Positions 22,287 to 33,863 of a stretch of 64,000 bases of DNA are shown piece after piece (the stretch's first letter is position 1; the number at the start of each line of letters is the position of its first letter). This DNA is from Hesseltinella vesiculosa. Lineage: Eukaryota > Mucoromycota > Mucoromycetes > Mucorales > Cunninghamellaceae. The DNA lies in contig MCGT01000029.1 in NCBI GenBank assembly GCA_002104935.1, positions 186,001 through 250,000 on the forward strand, read 5' to 3'. The position numbers were made by a program, and so were the translations under genes. A model generated the notes under the pieces. The model was not told where the DNA came from. It saw nothing but the letters and a program-made list of their open reading frames with translations, and ran no database searches.

Positions 22287-23158
22287 GACACGTAATCTAA
22301 CGAACTAACAAAAAAAAAAAAAAAAAAAAGAGGAGAAAAAATCATGACCCCCGAAGGCGTAACTTTTTTTTTTGTTTTGATTCTCAGTCAGTTCACTTTC
22401 CAGAGTCGCCACTTGACACGGCTCTCTGCTTCAAGAGGATGCCATGGATGTAGGCCCCTTTTAGTGTTGCCAAGCGTTCAATAGTGATTTGATGCTGTGC
22501 TTCATGACGTTCCCCAAATTCAATTGAGTTGCCGAGGGCCAGTCTCTGTAAAAATAAAATTTCTGCCGGGCTATTGCATCCTGACGAGACTCTGCAATAC
22601 TCGTCCATGAGTCGACCGACGTCTTACTCTGGGATTCCTTCCGGTCACGTAATGATTGGTGGCATCTTGAAGAGGTATGATTTACTGGTATGCATGGACC
22701 GGATTGGTTAAAATAAACCGAGTAAACTTTTTTGTTTCCAGCGCATCTTCACGATATCAAGTCAATGGCCAAACATCGTAAGCCTTGAATCCATGCAAAA
22801 CATGGCATTCGATACTCGGAAGGGGTGTCTTGGCTGGACCGAAGATTGCTATATCGGTATCCCCTGGCGCTTTGGCCGCCCCTCGTCCCTCCTTTTTTTT
22901 TTTTTTTTTTTTTTGGCAAACGCCATGTGATCTATTGATTTTATTAGCAAGTGCAGTTCAATAAAAAAGAAAGCTCAACCTATCAACACCACTGTCACTC
23001 CACTTCTCATCTTCCCATCTTTTTCTTCAAAGTGAGTGATTTTTCAAAGCCAGCCGCGCTTCCACCAATGGCTGAGCGTTGTCAAAAGATAAACAAAAAA
23101 AGAGAGAGGCTTCCAATGTTTTTTTTTCTTCCTTCTGAAGCTTTTTTTTTTTTTGACG
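22287..23158. other. Intergenic region with possible small gene
   Basis: About 870 bp between CLPB (-) and the bL36m gene (+). It contains a minus-strand frame at 22393-22608 and a plus-strand 35-codon frame from 22608 interrupted by an intron-like segment (22674-22741, GTATGA...TTTCCAG). Neither resembles a known family. The T tract at 22892-22914 and the CLPB-side sequence may be promoter. Confidence 0.45.
22393..22608 (-). CDS. Possible small hypothetical protein (weak)
   Basis: A 71-codon minus-strand frame. Its second half (RLALGNSIEFGERHEAQHQI ... LKGAYIHGILLKQRA) reads like a real helical protein. An acceptor-like TTTTTACAG falls inside the frame (about 22549-22557) and a donor-like GTAAGA occurs upstream at about 22628, so the true product may be a spliced protein with a different N-terminus. 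I could not find a convincing first exon. I do not recognise a family. The overlapping plus-strand reading is an alternative. Confidence 0.25.
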   Translation of the reverse strand: MDEYCRVSSGCNSPAEILFLQRLALGNSIEFGERHEAQHQITIERLATLKGAYIHGILLKQRAVSSGDSGK

Positions 23159-23368
23159 ATGCTGACCAACTTCTTCCAACGATCTCGCCCCATGTTGGGC
23201 ATGTTCCAACAATACATCAATACCCCTGCCACCCTGACAATTGTGCGCACCATGAAAGTACGATCCTCAGTCAAAAAGATCTGTGATGGCTGCACCACCG
23301 TTCGACGACGTGGTAAACTCTTTGTCGTTTGCAACAAGAACAAGAAGCATAAGCAACGTCAAGGTTAA
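23159..23368 (+). CDS. RTC6: Mitochondrial large-subunit ribosomal protein bL36m
   Basis: A single exon of 69 residues. The N-terminal 30 residues form a short basic, Gln/Phe-rich leader suitable for mitochondrial import. The C-terminal 38 residues, from [14 protein letters not shown] to the end ([14 protein letters not shown]), are a complete bacterial-type L36 with the zinc ligands C-x2-C, a third Cys in VVC and His in KKHK. The family sits in the large mitoribosomal subunit near the GTPase centre. Start at 23159 is the first ATG after the T tract and keeps the leader; an internal ATG begins the core domain itself. It is convergent with the aldo/keto reductase. Confidence 0.93.
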   Translation: MLTNFFQRSRPMLGMFQQYINTPATLTIVRTMKVRSSVKKICDGCTTVRRRGKLFVVCNKNKKHKQRQG

Positions 23369-23588
23369 AGCCCTCTTTTATATCATCTGTTCTTGCCTCC
23401 CTTCCACTTCTTGTATAGACCCGTATAAACAAATATCGCCATTGCATTGCAACTACATTCCCCGTCTGTCAACAACATCTTTTCCTTCGACGTCCCTGCC
23501 AATAAATCCAAGACCCCTCCTTTTTTTTTAAAAAAAAAAAGACAACATTCTATGCATGGCATCTGGAGTCGATTTCTTTTTGTTTCAT

Positions 23589-24866
23589 TTAGGCGATTTC
23601 TGTGGGATCCCAGCAAAAACGATGCTGGTTTGAGTCTTGGACCTGATCAAGCCATTGGATATCCTGAGGAAAGAAAGTTTTGAGCAACCAGACTTCTTTG
23701 TGTGACCAGCGGGGATTTTACCTCAGCAGCCAGCGACACATCCCATACAGAGGCGTTTTCTTGGACTCGGTCAGGCGATTTAGATTTGGGTATGATGGCC
23801 CACCGATGCTCAATGGCCCAGCGGAGGAGGACGAGGGCTTCAGTAGTGTTGTGCTTGTCGGCAATGACCTTGAGATGAGGGAGAGGAACTGTGCCATTGA
23901 TAAGTGCTCCTTCACCGAGACTCGAGTAGGCCTGGACTTGGATGTTATGACGTTCACATAGAGCTACGAGGTCCTTTTGGAACAAACAAGGGTGCAATTC
24001 AAATTGGTGGACATGAGGCACAATCTTGCAATGGTCCAAGAGGTCTTGCAAGTGGGTAACAGTATAATTGGACACGCCTATTTGTTTGATTTTACCCTCT
24101 TCGTACAGTTTTTCCAAGGCACGGTAGCTGGCCATTCTGTTCTCCCGATTCTTGGGGTCTGTTAACTTTGTTTTGGCTGATCTGGATGAGTTGCAAAAAA
24201 AATGAGGCTGATGAGGTCTTCATTGTTCAGCCACATTGGATTCACGTTCTTTTTGTCTTACCCTGGCCAATGAATCAGATACAGATCAAGGTAATCCAAC
24301 CCAAATCGTTCCAGAGATTTGAGCACAGCTATTGACAAAGTTAGGCATCCTGCTGTGCCTCCTTCCCAAAATACACCACTTGCCTTGATAGCACTTGTCA
24401 TAACCTTGATCAGCGGGAGCTACCAGAATAAGCATGAGTAAAGTGGTCCTATCGGGAACAAGGATTTTTCTTTACTAAGCTTGGACGTAACAAAAAGGTC
24501 TCCACGTTCGATTCCAGAGTCTGGGTCAGCCAGCACTTTTTTTAGAATGAGCCCCAAAGCTTCTTCATTCCTGTACACCGTGGCCGAGTCTAAACAGCAC
24601 AATAAAAAGAACAGTAAGATTGGACGATGATCACAAACCCACACACATGGACCGATTTTACCAATCAGCCGGTAACCATGCTGAAGAGCCTTGGTCACCA
24701 CCGGCTCCAGCTCATGGACCGTTTTCATTCGATACGTCCCCACTAAGGAAAAGAAGAAGAAAAAAAAAAGGACTAAAAACGACGTGTTCTTTATTCTTAT
24801 TTATCACCTACAACCTATAGCAGGCATGATGCCCCCATTATGCAACATGTATGTGTTACTGGCCAT
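23589..24866 (-). CDS. Aldo/keto reductase
   Basis: Seven minus-strand exons: 24866-24812, 24742-24662, 24589-24476, 24419-24384, 24328-24262, 24181-23722, 23663-23589; they sum to 295 residues. The start MASNTYMLHNGGIMPAIG leads into LGTYRMK, typical for AKR1-5 type enzymes. The catalytic tetrad is visible: Asp and Tyr in DSATVYRNEEALG, Lys in VTSKLTP and His in LYLIHWPGS. NADPH-binding elements GVSNYT, QFELHP and IPKSKSPDRV follow. The enzyme reduces aldehydes or ketones with NAD(P)H; the substrate is unknown. Intron 4 (24383-24329) has a GC donor (GCAAGT); reading it as GT-AG breaks the frame. The gene is divergent from the transcription-factor-like gene at 25359. Confidence 0.94.
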
Positions 24867-25358
24867 GGGGAAATGAATAAAAAAAACCAAAAAAATCGGA
24901 CGTAAGAAGGTTGCACACCAATTGGCATTTTAAAACATAAAGTAAAGATAGGAAAATGATTGGTTCAGACACAATTGCAGGGCAAGTTGAAGGTGGTACA
25001 AAGAGAGAGTTTTTACACAAAAATAGGGCGAGGAGGGAGCGAGAGGGCGAAAAGCTACGAAATTTCGTCACTTTTTTTGAATTGGTAATCGACAAGATGC
25101 ATACGTACTCACGCACTTTTTTTCAACAATACCTTTTCAGGCACACCTTTGGTGCAAAAAGGAAAGCCTCTAACCATATTGGTCTCGCAAAAAAAAAGAT
25201 ACCAAAAAAAAAAAACGGCCTATTCATTTTTTTTTTTTTGATATCGTCTCGGTCTCTTCTTCTTTCCCCTTTCTTCATAAAAAAGAGTGCTCATTGACGA
25301 TTGCATTTTTTCTTTTTCTTTTTGTTGTTTTTCTTGCGCTTTACTTTGTTGGTCTTTC
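24867..25358. promoter_or_regulatory. Shared divergent promoter region
   Basis: The 490 bp between the aldo/keto reductase (-) and the MHR-domain protein (+) must hold both promoters. It contains A- and T-rich tracts and a CT-rich stretch at about 25245-25275 close to the plus-strand start. I found no C6-cluster exon in it for the downstream gene. Confidence 0.5.
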
Positions 25359-27905
25359 ATGGGTGCACCAGAACACAGTTTCAAGACAAATAGCTACAAG
25401 GCAAAAAAGCAAAAACTCGCTGAAGAGCGTGCTGAGGCGAAAGCAAAGAAACATCAGCAAGACGACCTGGACTCTTTGCAAATCACTTTTTATGAGATTG
25501 ATGCCTGGATTGACAAAACCACTCCTGTCCTCAATCGCATGACCCGCGAACTTGACCGGGTGTCGGGTCGTTTTGAACAGCAGAAACAGAAACAGCAGCA
25601 ATGGCAACAGCCGCCCGAGCAACAACGCATTGCCATGCCGCCACCACCAGCGCCTTCCAACTGTATGGATCTTTCTAAAGCAAGCTATGCCTTCTCCGAA
25701 GAAGACAAAGATAGCATCAAATGGGTCCTGTCCTTCCAGCCGGGCAGCTCCCTTCGTTTGGAAACCAACATCACTTCCGTCGAGCAGCTTGTCGATGCTG
25801 TGCGAGAAATCCATCGATTGACCGAAACCACGGCTGGCCCTTCGCCTTCGGGTCCAGCCAACCACAGTAGTCAGCAGCAACAGCAGCTTCAGCAATTCGT
25901 CAACAACAAACACCACCTCACCATCCCCTGGATCGGCTCGGCCTTGCATGACTCGACGGAATATTGGGTGACTGCCTTGCGTCGTCGCCCCCGCTCGGTC
26001 CTTGAAGACTACACCGACTTTGACCAGTCCAACATCAACAAATTGGTCGAAAACGTGTCACCGCATCTCCTGAATTATGCCTGTCAGGTCTACTGGGACT
26101 GCTTGCACCCAAAGTTTTCCGGCGACTGGGCCAGCTTCTGGGAACGCTCCGGTGACCGCCGCCGCAACCAGCTTTGCATCGACTCTGGCCTGGCCATGGT
26201 CTTCATCCATCTGATCCGCCATAACAAGGAGTCCTGCCCCAACGCCAACGACATTGGCTACTCCTACTACGAACGCACACGTGATGCCCTCATGGACTTT
26301 TTCGATTCGCCCGACTGCTCCACCCTCGAAGCCATGATGAATCTGGCCATGTTCTGCATCCTGTGTAAGCGCCACCCACAGGCCCGCATCCACATTGGGC
26401 TGGCGTATCGCATGATCCTCGACATGGGCATCCATCGCCAAAGTACATGGCCAAAGGACGACCAGCACCTCCGCAAAAATTACCTCAAACTCTTCATGGT
26501 CCTGTATTACAACGACATCAACGTCTCCATGTACTCTGGTGAGCCCACCCAAGTCAACGACCATGACATCGACGTCGACTTCTATGACCTGATCCGCGTC
26601 AACGACCAGATCAGCCCCTCCCCTGATCCCAAGACCTTGGCCAAGGAAACCTTTTTTGCCCACCTGCTCTCGCTGCTCCGCATCGGCAAACGCACGCTGC
26701 TGCTGATCCAGGACTACCAACGCTACATTGCCTCGTCCCCCGAAGCCCTGCACGCCAGCCAGAACACCAAGCAGCCGGATGTGCCTGTGGTGTTTTCCCA
26801 GCAGATCCAGCAGCTAGAAATCGACCTGGCCCGCTGGTTCGACCGCCTCACCCCCGAATATCGCCAAGCAACGCCGCCGCTTGACCCCACAGCCACCAAA
26901 CCCAACCACCATCACCACGCCCATGACGACTTTGGCAATTTCGGCACCGGCATGAATCTAGAGCCCGAGCCGGAATACCGCCCTCTGACCGAAGCCTATC
27001 TGCAGCAACACGGGTCCGTGCTGCTGATGCTCCAGTACCAAACTCAGTGGCTGCTCCTCCACAAATCCTTTGCCAACATCGAGCCCTCCAACCTGACCGC
27101 CACCACCGCCAAGTCCTCCACGGCCAACGCCCCTCCTTTTGTCTACGGCCCTGACCGGTCTCGCGAAATCTGCACCGACGCCGCTAACCGCATTGTCGCC
27201 ATGGGCCAAGTCATCGTCAACCAGTTCGGCTGGTGTGCCTGCCAGCAATTCATGTCATGTATCTACCAAGCCTCAACGGTGTATTGCCGCAACGCCCTCA
27301 GCAACAACCCCGAGATCCGCCAGCACGCCGTCACCATGATCAAGCATATCATGCGCATCATGGGCTCCAATCGCATCAACTACAGCGGCCTACCCGACGA
27401 CCTGACCGAATGTCTGCATGATTTCCTCCTCAAGCACGGCCTGGTTTCGCCCTCTGCCACATCCACACCCCAACAGCAGCTTTACGACCCGCAGGACCTG
27501 CTCGCACCCGGCTCAACTTTGGACGACACCGGCTCCTTCACCTCCTCTGCCTCGCCACCCGGCACGCCCATGTCTTTGGATCTCAACTTCAATGACACCC
27601 TTTACAATTCGCCTCGTCGTCATCTGGACTGTCTCTACCAACTCTCCATCCAGCGCCCAGCCCTGACCTCCAGCATTTATCAGAGTGATGCCTTGTTGTC
27701 CATCAAGATACAAGATCCCATGGTGGACACCAACTCCCTGGCCATGAACATGCAAATGGGCGAACGCAAAAACTGGAGGTATGCATCGCTTTCCTTCCGT
27801 GCCTTTGTACGTGTGTGCATCTCACGCTTTTTTTTTTTTTTTTTCTTCATTAGAAATGTATTCTCGTCCTCCAATATCACCGAAGCACACCAGCGCATTT
27901 GTTAA
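25359..27905 (+). CDS. Fungal transcription-factor MHR-domain protein lacking a visible zinc cluster
   Basis: Exons 25359-27778 and 27854-27905 give 823 residues. The first 100 residues are basic (KAKKQKLAEERAEAKAKKHQ) and coiled-coil-like, then Gln- and Pro-rich. The middle (about 220-720) has the fungal-specific transcription factor regulatory domain pattern: HLLNYACQVYWDCLHP, FWERSG, LEAMMNLAMFCILCKRHPQARIHIGLAYRMILDMGIHR, and later long helical parts. Related proteins carry an N-terminal Zn2Cys6 cluster with six Cys in about 28 residues; I see none in this protein or in the 490 bp upstream. It may be a cofactor, bind DNA through the basic region, or have lost the domain. The last intron (75 bp) has no stop and keeps frame, so retention would only add 25 residues. 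Confidence 0.8.
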   Translation: MGAPEHSFKTNSYKAKKQKLAEERAEAKAKKHQQDDLDSLQITFYEIDAWIDKTTPVLNRMTRELDRVSGRFEQQKQKQQQWQQPPEQQRIAMPPPPAPSNCMDLSKASYAFSEEDKDSIKWVLSFQPGSSLRLETNITSVEQLVDAVREIHRLTETTAGPSPSGPANHSSQQQQQLQQFVNNKHHLTIPWIGSALHDSTEYWVTALRRRPRSVLEDYTDFDQSNINKLVENVSPHLLNYACQVYWDCLHPKFSGDWASFWERSGDRRRNQLCIDSGLAMVFIHLIRHNKESCPNANDIGYSYYERTRDALMDFFDSPDCSTLEAMMNLAMFCILCKRHPQARIHIGLAYRMILDMGIHRQSTWPKDDQHLRKNYLKLFMVLYYNDINVSMYSGEPTQVNDHDIDVDFYDLIRVNDQISPSPDPKTLAKETFFAHLLSLLRIGKRTLLLIQDYQRYIASSPEALHASQNTKQPDVPVVFSQQIQQLEIDLARWFDRLTPEYRQATPPLDPTATKPNHHHHAHDDFGNFGTGMNLEPEPEYRPLTEAYLQQHGSVLLMLQYQTQWLLLHKSFANIEPSNLTATTAKSSTANAPPFVYGPDRSREICTDAANRIVAMGQVIVNQFGWCACQQFMSCIYQASTVYCRNALSNNPEIRQHAVTMIKHIMRIMGSNRINYSGLPDDLTECLHDFLLKHGLVSPSATSTPQQQLYDPQDLLAPGSTLDDTGSFTSSASPPGTPMSLDLNFNDTLYNSPRRHLDCLYQLSIQRPALTSSIYQSDALLSIKIQDPMVDTNSLAMNMQMGERKNWRYASLSFRAFVRVCISRFFFFFFFIRNVFSSSNITEAHQRIC

Positions 27906-29078
27906 GAAGGAATGCCCTTTTCTCTCTTTCATTATAGATACCCTTTCCTTGTAATTGTTTATTTCGATCCCCTTCCTCCATTTTTTTTTATCTTTTCACA
28001 ATAAAAGAGTTGATCCCTTTTTTCCTTTCTTTTTTTTTTTTTTTCCTCCCAGGCGATCGGATCAAAAATCAGTGCAAAGCTGCTGTAAATACATTCGCCC
28101 CGTTTTTTTTGCATCAGGAAGGGTGACGTTGGCTGAGGACGATTTCAAGCCCTGTGTAACGTTCGTGCCTGAGACTCTGTGGAGCCGCGTCTCCTTCCAA
28201 ACGTCGAAAATCCAGCGTCCATCCCGCAAATTTAATATGCAAGTAGTATATGACGAGCAGTGACCTCGGTGAGTGTCTCAGGACTTCTGCAATTTGGCGC
28301 CAATTGGACCATGTGGCACCTGATTTTTTTTTATTTTCTCATTTCCATCTGGGGGAATCGAGGTACTCAAAACTAAGCTTGGAGCAAGTTGGCAGGACCT
28401 TCGCCGATCGGCTTGACAATTCTCAGCATCGATGCCTTCCATGGAAACTTGCTCGTATGCCAAAGTTTACATTGGTTCAACAATCAAAAGTACATATTGT
28501 GTTTTCTTTTTCTTTTTTTCCTTCTTTTTTCAAAATGTTAGGGACACGAAGGGATTCTACCAAAGGCATAAATGCACATAACCGTGTTATGAGAAATGAC
28601 CATCGTCGAAGCAGGCTTCTCAGATCTCGTCGCGAAGAAACAAGAGCCACTGGAGAATACATGTACTTCTACCTCGGACTCGTCCGCTTCACAAGGCGGG
28701 AGGAGCTTCTCTTTCGTTAATTTGCTTTGTCGTTCTTTCTTGCCAGGTTGTCGCCAGCGAGTTGATAAAATTAGCCTAGATCATCTGCAATTGGCTCCAA
28801 AAACTGGACTTGATACAAAGTATACAAACGGCGAAGAAACAACCAAAGTGGAAACAGTGTGCATTTATCTCAACAGTGTTCGAACCACTCACCAGTCCCA
28901 GGTAGTCAGGGAACCAGGGGACAGGTAGGAATGGGCTGATTCAAGGGACCTTCGATCGACCTCGGCAAAATGTGGTCAACTCCGATTTGATTGTCTCCAA
29001 AAAGCAGGTTTCAAAAATACCGGGTGCCCCCCTTTTTCTTCTTCTTCTTTGTTCTTTTAATTTAATTCTGTAGTGTTC
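27906..29078. other. Intergenic region with a repeat fragment
   Basis: About 1.2 kb between the MHR-domain gene and the cis-prenyltransferase. Besides the repeat fragment at 28049-28117 it holds only short frames of no recognisable family. The sequence just before 29079 (TTCTGTAG followed by TGTTC) looks like an acceptor, so a 5' UTR intron for the next gene is possible. Confidence 0.5.
28049..28117 (+). repeat. Fragment of the dispersed repeat family
   Basis: The block CCAGGCGATCGGATCAAAA, then CAGTGCAAAG-TGCT-TAAATA and CGCCCC-TTTTT-GCATCAGG follows the same order as 5628-5694 (CCAGGCCATCTGATCAAAAA ... CAGTGCAAAAGTGCTCTAAA) and 58105-58160 in the foldback arm. Only about 70 bp align. It is a short remnant. 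Confidence 0.65.
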
Positions 29079-30224
29079 ATGACTACGTTTTTAAGCAGCA
29101 GTGAACAACCGCCATCCTTACTGCAAACGTATGCTCAGTATGGACAAGATTGGATAGAAAAAGTAGCCATTGCTATACTTAAAAAAGGCAGGATCCCTCG
29201 TCATGTCGGCTTAATCATGGATGGCAATCGACGATTTGCCCGAAGGAAAGGCGCCACATCCACTTACTATGGTCACTTTGCAGGCATGAAAAGATTAGAA
29301 AAGGTATCCAACGAGTGTTTTTCCTATTACGTTTCTCTCTGTCACTCTCTCTTTTTTTTTTTTCTCGGCATTAACCCCTCTGTTGATTTCTTTTAGGTTC
29401 TTGATCTATGCATGGAGCTGGGCGTGGAAGAAATCACTTGCTTTGCCTTTAGCGTCTCTAACTTTGAACGATCACCAGATGAAGTCAACTATCTTATGCA
29501 GCTCTTCCGTGAAACATTTACCAGCTTTTGCGATAACCAGTATGCCCTTCATTTTTTTTTTTTTTTGCCTCAACTCTCGCTGTTGCATATCTCACTCTTA
29601 CTTTTTTTTCTCGCGTAGCAAACTCATCAACGAATATGATATATGCGTACGATTTATCGGCGACCTGAGTCATTTGCCGGATGATTTGGCTGAGATCACT
29701 CATAACGTCATGGAAAAGACCAAGAGCAACAAATCGTAAGTGACCATGTATGGCTCCGCCTTCACCCTTTTATTAACGCCCATTCATTTTAGTCGTGTAC
29801 TGAATATCTGTTGTCCATATACCTCTCGAGATGAAATGGCCTCGGCCATTCGGTCAACGTTGAAGCAAGTGGAGCAAGGCCGGATCAGCGTAGAGTAAGT
29901 TGAGATGTTTTGCAACGTCATTTCCTCATCCGCTTCCCCCTTTTTTTTATTGGTGTCAGCGACATTGATCACACTACAATTGCAAACGAGCTATTCACCC
30001 TAAAGCCACTGGAAATCTTGGTACGCACGTCTGGTGAGATCCGCCTGAGCGACTTTCTGTTACACCAGGCCAGTCAGGATGGCTGTCAGACCTACTTTGT
30101 TGACTGCCTCTGGCCCGACTTTTCTCTCTGGAAATTCCTACCAATTTTGTTAGAATATCAAATCTATCATGACACTTCTAGAACATCCATAAACCAACCT
30201 TCTTGTAATGTAGACGTGGACTAA
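29079..30224 (+). CDS. RER2: cis-Prenyltransferase (dehydrodolichyl diphosphate synthase)
   Basis: Exons 29079-29303, 29397-29539, 29619-29735, 29793-29894 and 29960-30224 give 283 residues. The enzyme adds isopentenyl units to FPP in cis to make the dolichol precursor on the ER, usually as a heterodimer with Nus1. Seen: HVGLIMDGNRRFARRKG (catalytic Asp and diphosphate-binding region), GHFAGMKRLEKVLDLC, ITCFAFSVSNFERSPDEV, and the C-terminal RTSGEIRLSDFLLHQ and LWPDF motifs, all hallmark UPP/DHDDS blocks. Length fits the family. Whether it is the Rer2 or Srt1 paralogue cannot be told. Start 29079 is the first ATG after an acceptor-like site. Confidence 0.95.
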
Positions 30225-30558
30225 AAATAAACAATTGACGACTTCACTCATCACGCCTCACCAAGTCAGGCAAATTCCTCCACTCTGACATCTTTGCGGA
30301 CTTCCTACCTGTTCTGAAAAAAAAACAAAAAAAAAAAAAAAACAAATTTCTTTATTTCTCTCTTTATTCGCCTGTGCGTGTGATCATTGCAAAAGGTCTG
30401 ATCCATCGGATTTACGGAATTGTAAGTACAGATGCCAATCTTGTTAGGCAAGGATCCGTGTACTGGCCTTCTTGCAGAATAATGTGCAAAAATTATCATT
30501 GCAGTTACCTAACACTTTTATATTTGTGTATATATATTTTTTTGACAGCAAATCCAAC
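30225..30558. other. Short intergenic spacer
   Basis: About 330 bp between the cis-prenyltransferase and the PPR gene in the same orientation. It has a broken A tract at 30317-30341 and a TTTTTTTGACAG just before the next start, which could be the acceptor of a 5' UTR intron. Confidence 0.5.
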
Positions 30559-33500
30559 ATGAGCCATAGAAAGACCAACAATCTATGGCAAGCTGTGCAG
30601 GTATGCCATACAATGTGGCTTGAAAGTCAGCATGCACGGCAACCATTGATCCATCGAGCATCTAGTCTTGGCCGGCAAAAAATCCATCCTTCACGGCCTG
30701 TACCGATGATCAAACGCTGGCAATCGACACGATCAAACGATCCCTGCAACGACAGCGAGGTCCATGATGGCCATGGCGCCACATCCCATGGTGAAGCTTC
30801 CAACCAAATGCTAAGCGCAGCCATCCAGCAATCGGATACCGCCACCGCCAATTCCATGGTCGATCTGGCATTACGGCTATTGCGACATAAACGAGCTAAT
30901 CTTGCTTGGGAATGTTACATGGACCTGTCTGATCGCCATCTCCTGCGCCATGTATCGGCAGACCAGTTCCAACAACTGATTAAGCTTTTCAGCCTACATA
31001 CCAATGAACAGCATGGCCTCAATTATATCCTTACGCTGGTCGAAGACATGAAACGGCTTGGCTATTCCGTAGCGCGCCGGGACAAGCTCATGGTCATGCA
31101 GCTGCTGGGCAAGAGCGGTCTTTTACAAGAAATGGAAAAGGTCTTTGACGATCTGGACGTGCCTCTAGGCAAAGAATCTGCCGGCCCCGCTGATCCACTT
31201 ACTCTGCTGAAAAAGGACAACCGACAAGCATCACGCCCTGCGTCTACCATGTCCGACGGCCACAAGCCCTTTGACATCATGCTGGGCGCTTACCAACAGC
31301 ACTTGGAAACTGTAGGAAAACAACGCCTGCTCTCCCGTTCGCTGGCTATTTATGGTGACATGCTGGACCTGGGCATCCCTGCTTCTCCCGCCACCACTCG
31401 TCTCTTGATCGCCAACATCCGCTTAGCCGGCACCACTCTGGACGTCGTCGAGCAAGTTTGGAAATGGGCCTGGCAAAAGATGGGTCAGCATGTTGGCGGC
31501 CCCACCCTCGACCTGGATCCGCTACTGCACCGCGAACTGGTAATGTACTTTGCTGCTGCCGGGCGCCCCGAGTACGGCCTGGCTGTCAACGACATCATGG
31601 CTCAAAAACACATGCCGCGCGACCGCCGCATGATGGTGTCGCTGATTCACAAGATCGGTCGCGCCGGCGACATTCCTCGGTCTTTGGCACTGCTGGACGA
31701 AATGGAGCAGCTCGGCCTCGCCCCTGATCTTGTCACATACAATGCACTGCTGGACATCCATGCTCACCAGCTGCCGCGCCCGGACGTCGCTACCCTGGTA
31801 GAAATCTACGACACCATGCAGAAAGAAGCCATCACGCCAGATGTGTACACCTACGGCACGATGATGCTACTGTGTGCGACGCAAGGAAATCTGCCGTTGA
31901 TCCGCCAGTTCTACAAGGACATGGTCCGCCATCATATCCAACCTGACAACTACATCTACAGTGCCATGATGCAATGCTTCCTCGTCCACAATGACCGCGC
32001 TACTGCTACAAAGGTCCTCTCGCAGAACAGCCAGTCGCTCGAAATGCATAATCTCATGATCAAGTCGCTGATCAAGAGCAAACAGCCCGACCATGCACAC
32101 CAGCTCTTGGATTGGATGATTGACACCAAATCGCTGGTCGTTGACGAGTTCTCGTTTGGGCCACTCTTATCGCACTATGCCGATCTGGCCGATGTGGACA
32201 AGGTCCGGGGCCTGATGACCCGCATGCGACAACTCGGCGTGCCCGTCACCACGTACAGTCATACCACCCTTTTAGAAGCATATGTGAAAGCCGGCGACCT
32301 GGAACTAGCCGAAGACATGCTTGATACCGAGATTGCCCCCAACAGCCATGCCTACAACACCTTGCTGAACGGATATGTACGGCGCAATGACACTGACAAA
32401 GTGTATGGCACCTATAAGCACATGCTTAAGTCTGGCATCAAGATGACTGAGCACACCTACGGTATATTGATGAAGTTTTATGGCCGACGAGGCGATTTTG
32501 TGGCCGTGGAAACCTTGATGGAGACCATGCAAGCCAACGGCATCACCCCTGGCCCTGTGTGCTGGACCACCTTGCTCCAAAGTTACGTCACACAGCAAGA
32601 CTATGACAATGCCAAACAAGTCATCCAAGCCATGGTCGACGTCGATCAACAGCCAACCTGGACCACTTGGTAAAAGTTGCAAAAGCACGTGAAGAAAAAA
32701 AAAAAAAAGCTTACCACCCCTTTTTTTTTTATCGCAACAGGACCTCGCTGATGCACGGCATGGTGCGCCAAGGCGAAACATCACTTGCTTATGACCTGCT
32801 ACCCAACATCATTAAACAGCAACAGCGAGCCATACTTCGCGTCAGTCGGGAAATGGACAAGCATTTTCTCAAGGCAGATTATTCCCCTCTGGCCAGCGTG
32901 GCAGATGGCCGTCTATCGGATGATGAAGAGTATATCTCTGGGCTGCCCTCAATCATCGACGATTTGCTGGATGGAGCGTCAACAAGTAAACGCATGTCAC
33001 CAAGCGCATGGGTCAATGAGCTCTTCTCTGGCCAACATGTGCAGTCCCACCAGGTCGACGATACCCCAAGCTACCAAGCCTCGACCACACCGCCTCCTCA
33101 CTTATTCACTTCTCTGATCCGCGGCTTCACCCTAGACCAACAGTTCGACAAAGCCCGTCAAGTTGTCAAAGACATGCAAAACCATGGCTCGCCATTTTCA
33201 CTGCCTGTTTATACCGCTCTGCTAACCCTGTCCGACCGCGATGGCCAATACGGTGATGTCGATGCACTCTTCGAAGGGTTGCTGAACCCATTGACCCCCG
33301 AAGCCGTCGAAGCTGGTGCCACCCACCCAGACCTCACTCTCCACGGCTTGAACCCAATCCCATGGCCAGTCCTTCCGCCCAAGAAACCAATCCAGCCTTC
33401 AGCTCACCAAGACCAACCACTTGACCGACTCGCAGAACAGAGTACCGGCCACCAAACGACAGCCAAGCCTTTCGTGTCCCAGTTTGCCCTATCCATTTAT

Positions 33501-33863
33501 TTAGATTCCTTGACAAGGCAAGAAAGATGGGACGATATCGATGACCTGTGGGGTACCTTGTCCAAGAAATGCTACCACTTCGACATCCACAACTGGAACC
33601 GCTATGTTGTCAGCTTGGCCCGGGGCAATGAACTGGAAGAAGCTTGTCAGGTTGCCTATGACCAGTTTCTGTCACCCTCCGCCCCTCCGACCGAGGCTCG
33701 GAAACGACCAAGCGATCGGTTCTCTCTGAGTAACCATCCAATGCATCGACGCACCTCTTTAGCTCTGGCCCAGGCAATGAAGATCCAAGGTTGTTTTGGC
33801 ATGGGTGAGGCCCGTCTGCGCTCCGTCGTCATCGATCATATCCACCTCGTCCTTAAATCCTAG
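30559..33863 (+). CDS. Large pentatricopeptide-repeat (PPR) protein, probably mitochondrial
   Basis: Exons 30559-32669 and 32741-33863 give 1,077 residues. The N-terminus is rich in Arg, Ser and His with few acids (HRASSLGRQKIHPSRP), suiting a mitochondrial presequence. From about residue 245 onward the sequence is built of 35-residue helical hairpins of PPR type, clearest at DLVTYNALLDIHAH, DVYTYGTMMLLCATQGNLPL, DNYIYSAMMQCFLVHND, HAYNTLLNGYVRRND, TEHTYGILMKFYGRRGD and PVYTALLTLSDRDG. Fungal PPR proteins bind organellar RNA and support its processing, stability or translation; the target is unknown. The single intron splits a Trp codon inside a repeat. The gene is convergent with BST1 across a 5S gene. 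Confidence 0.92.
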
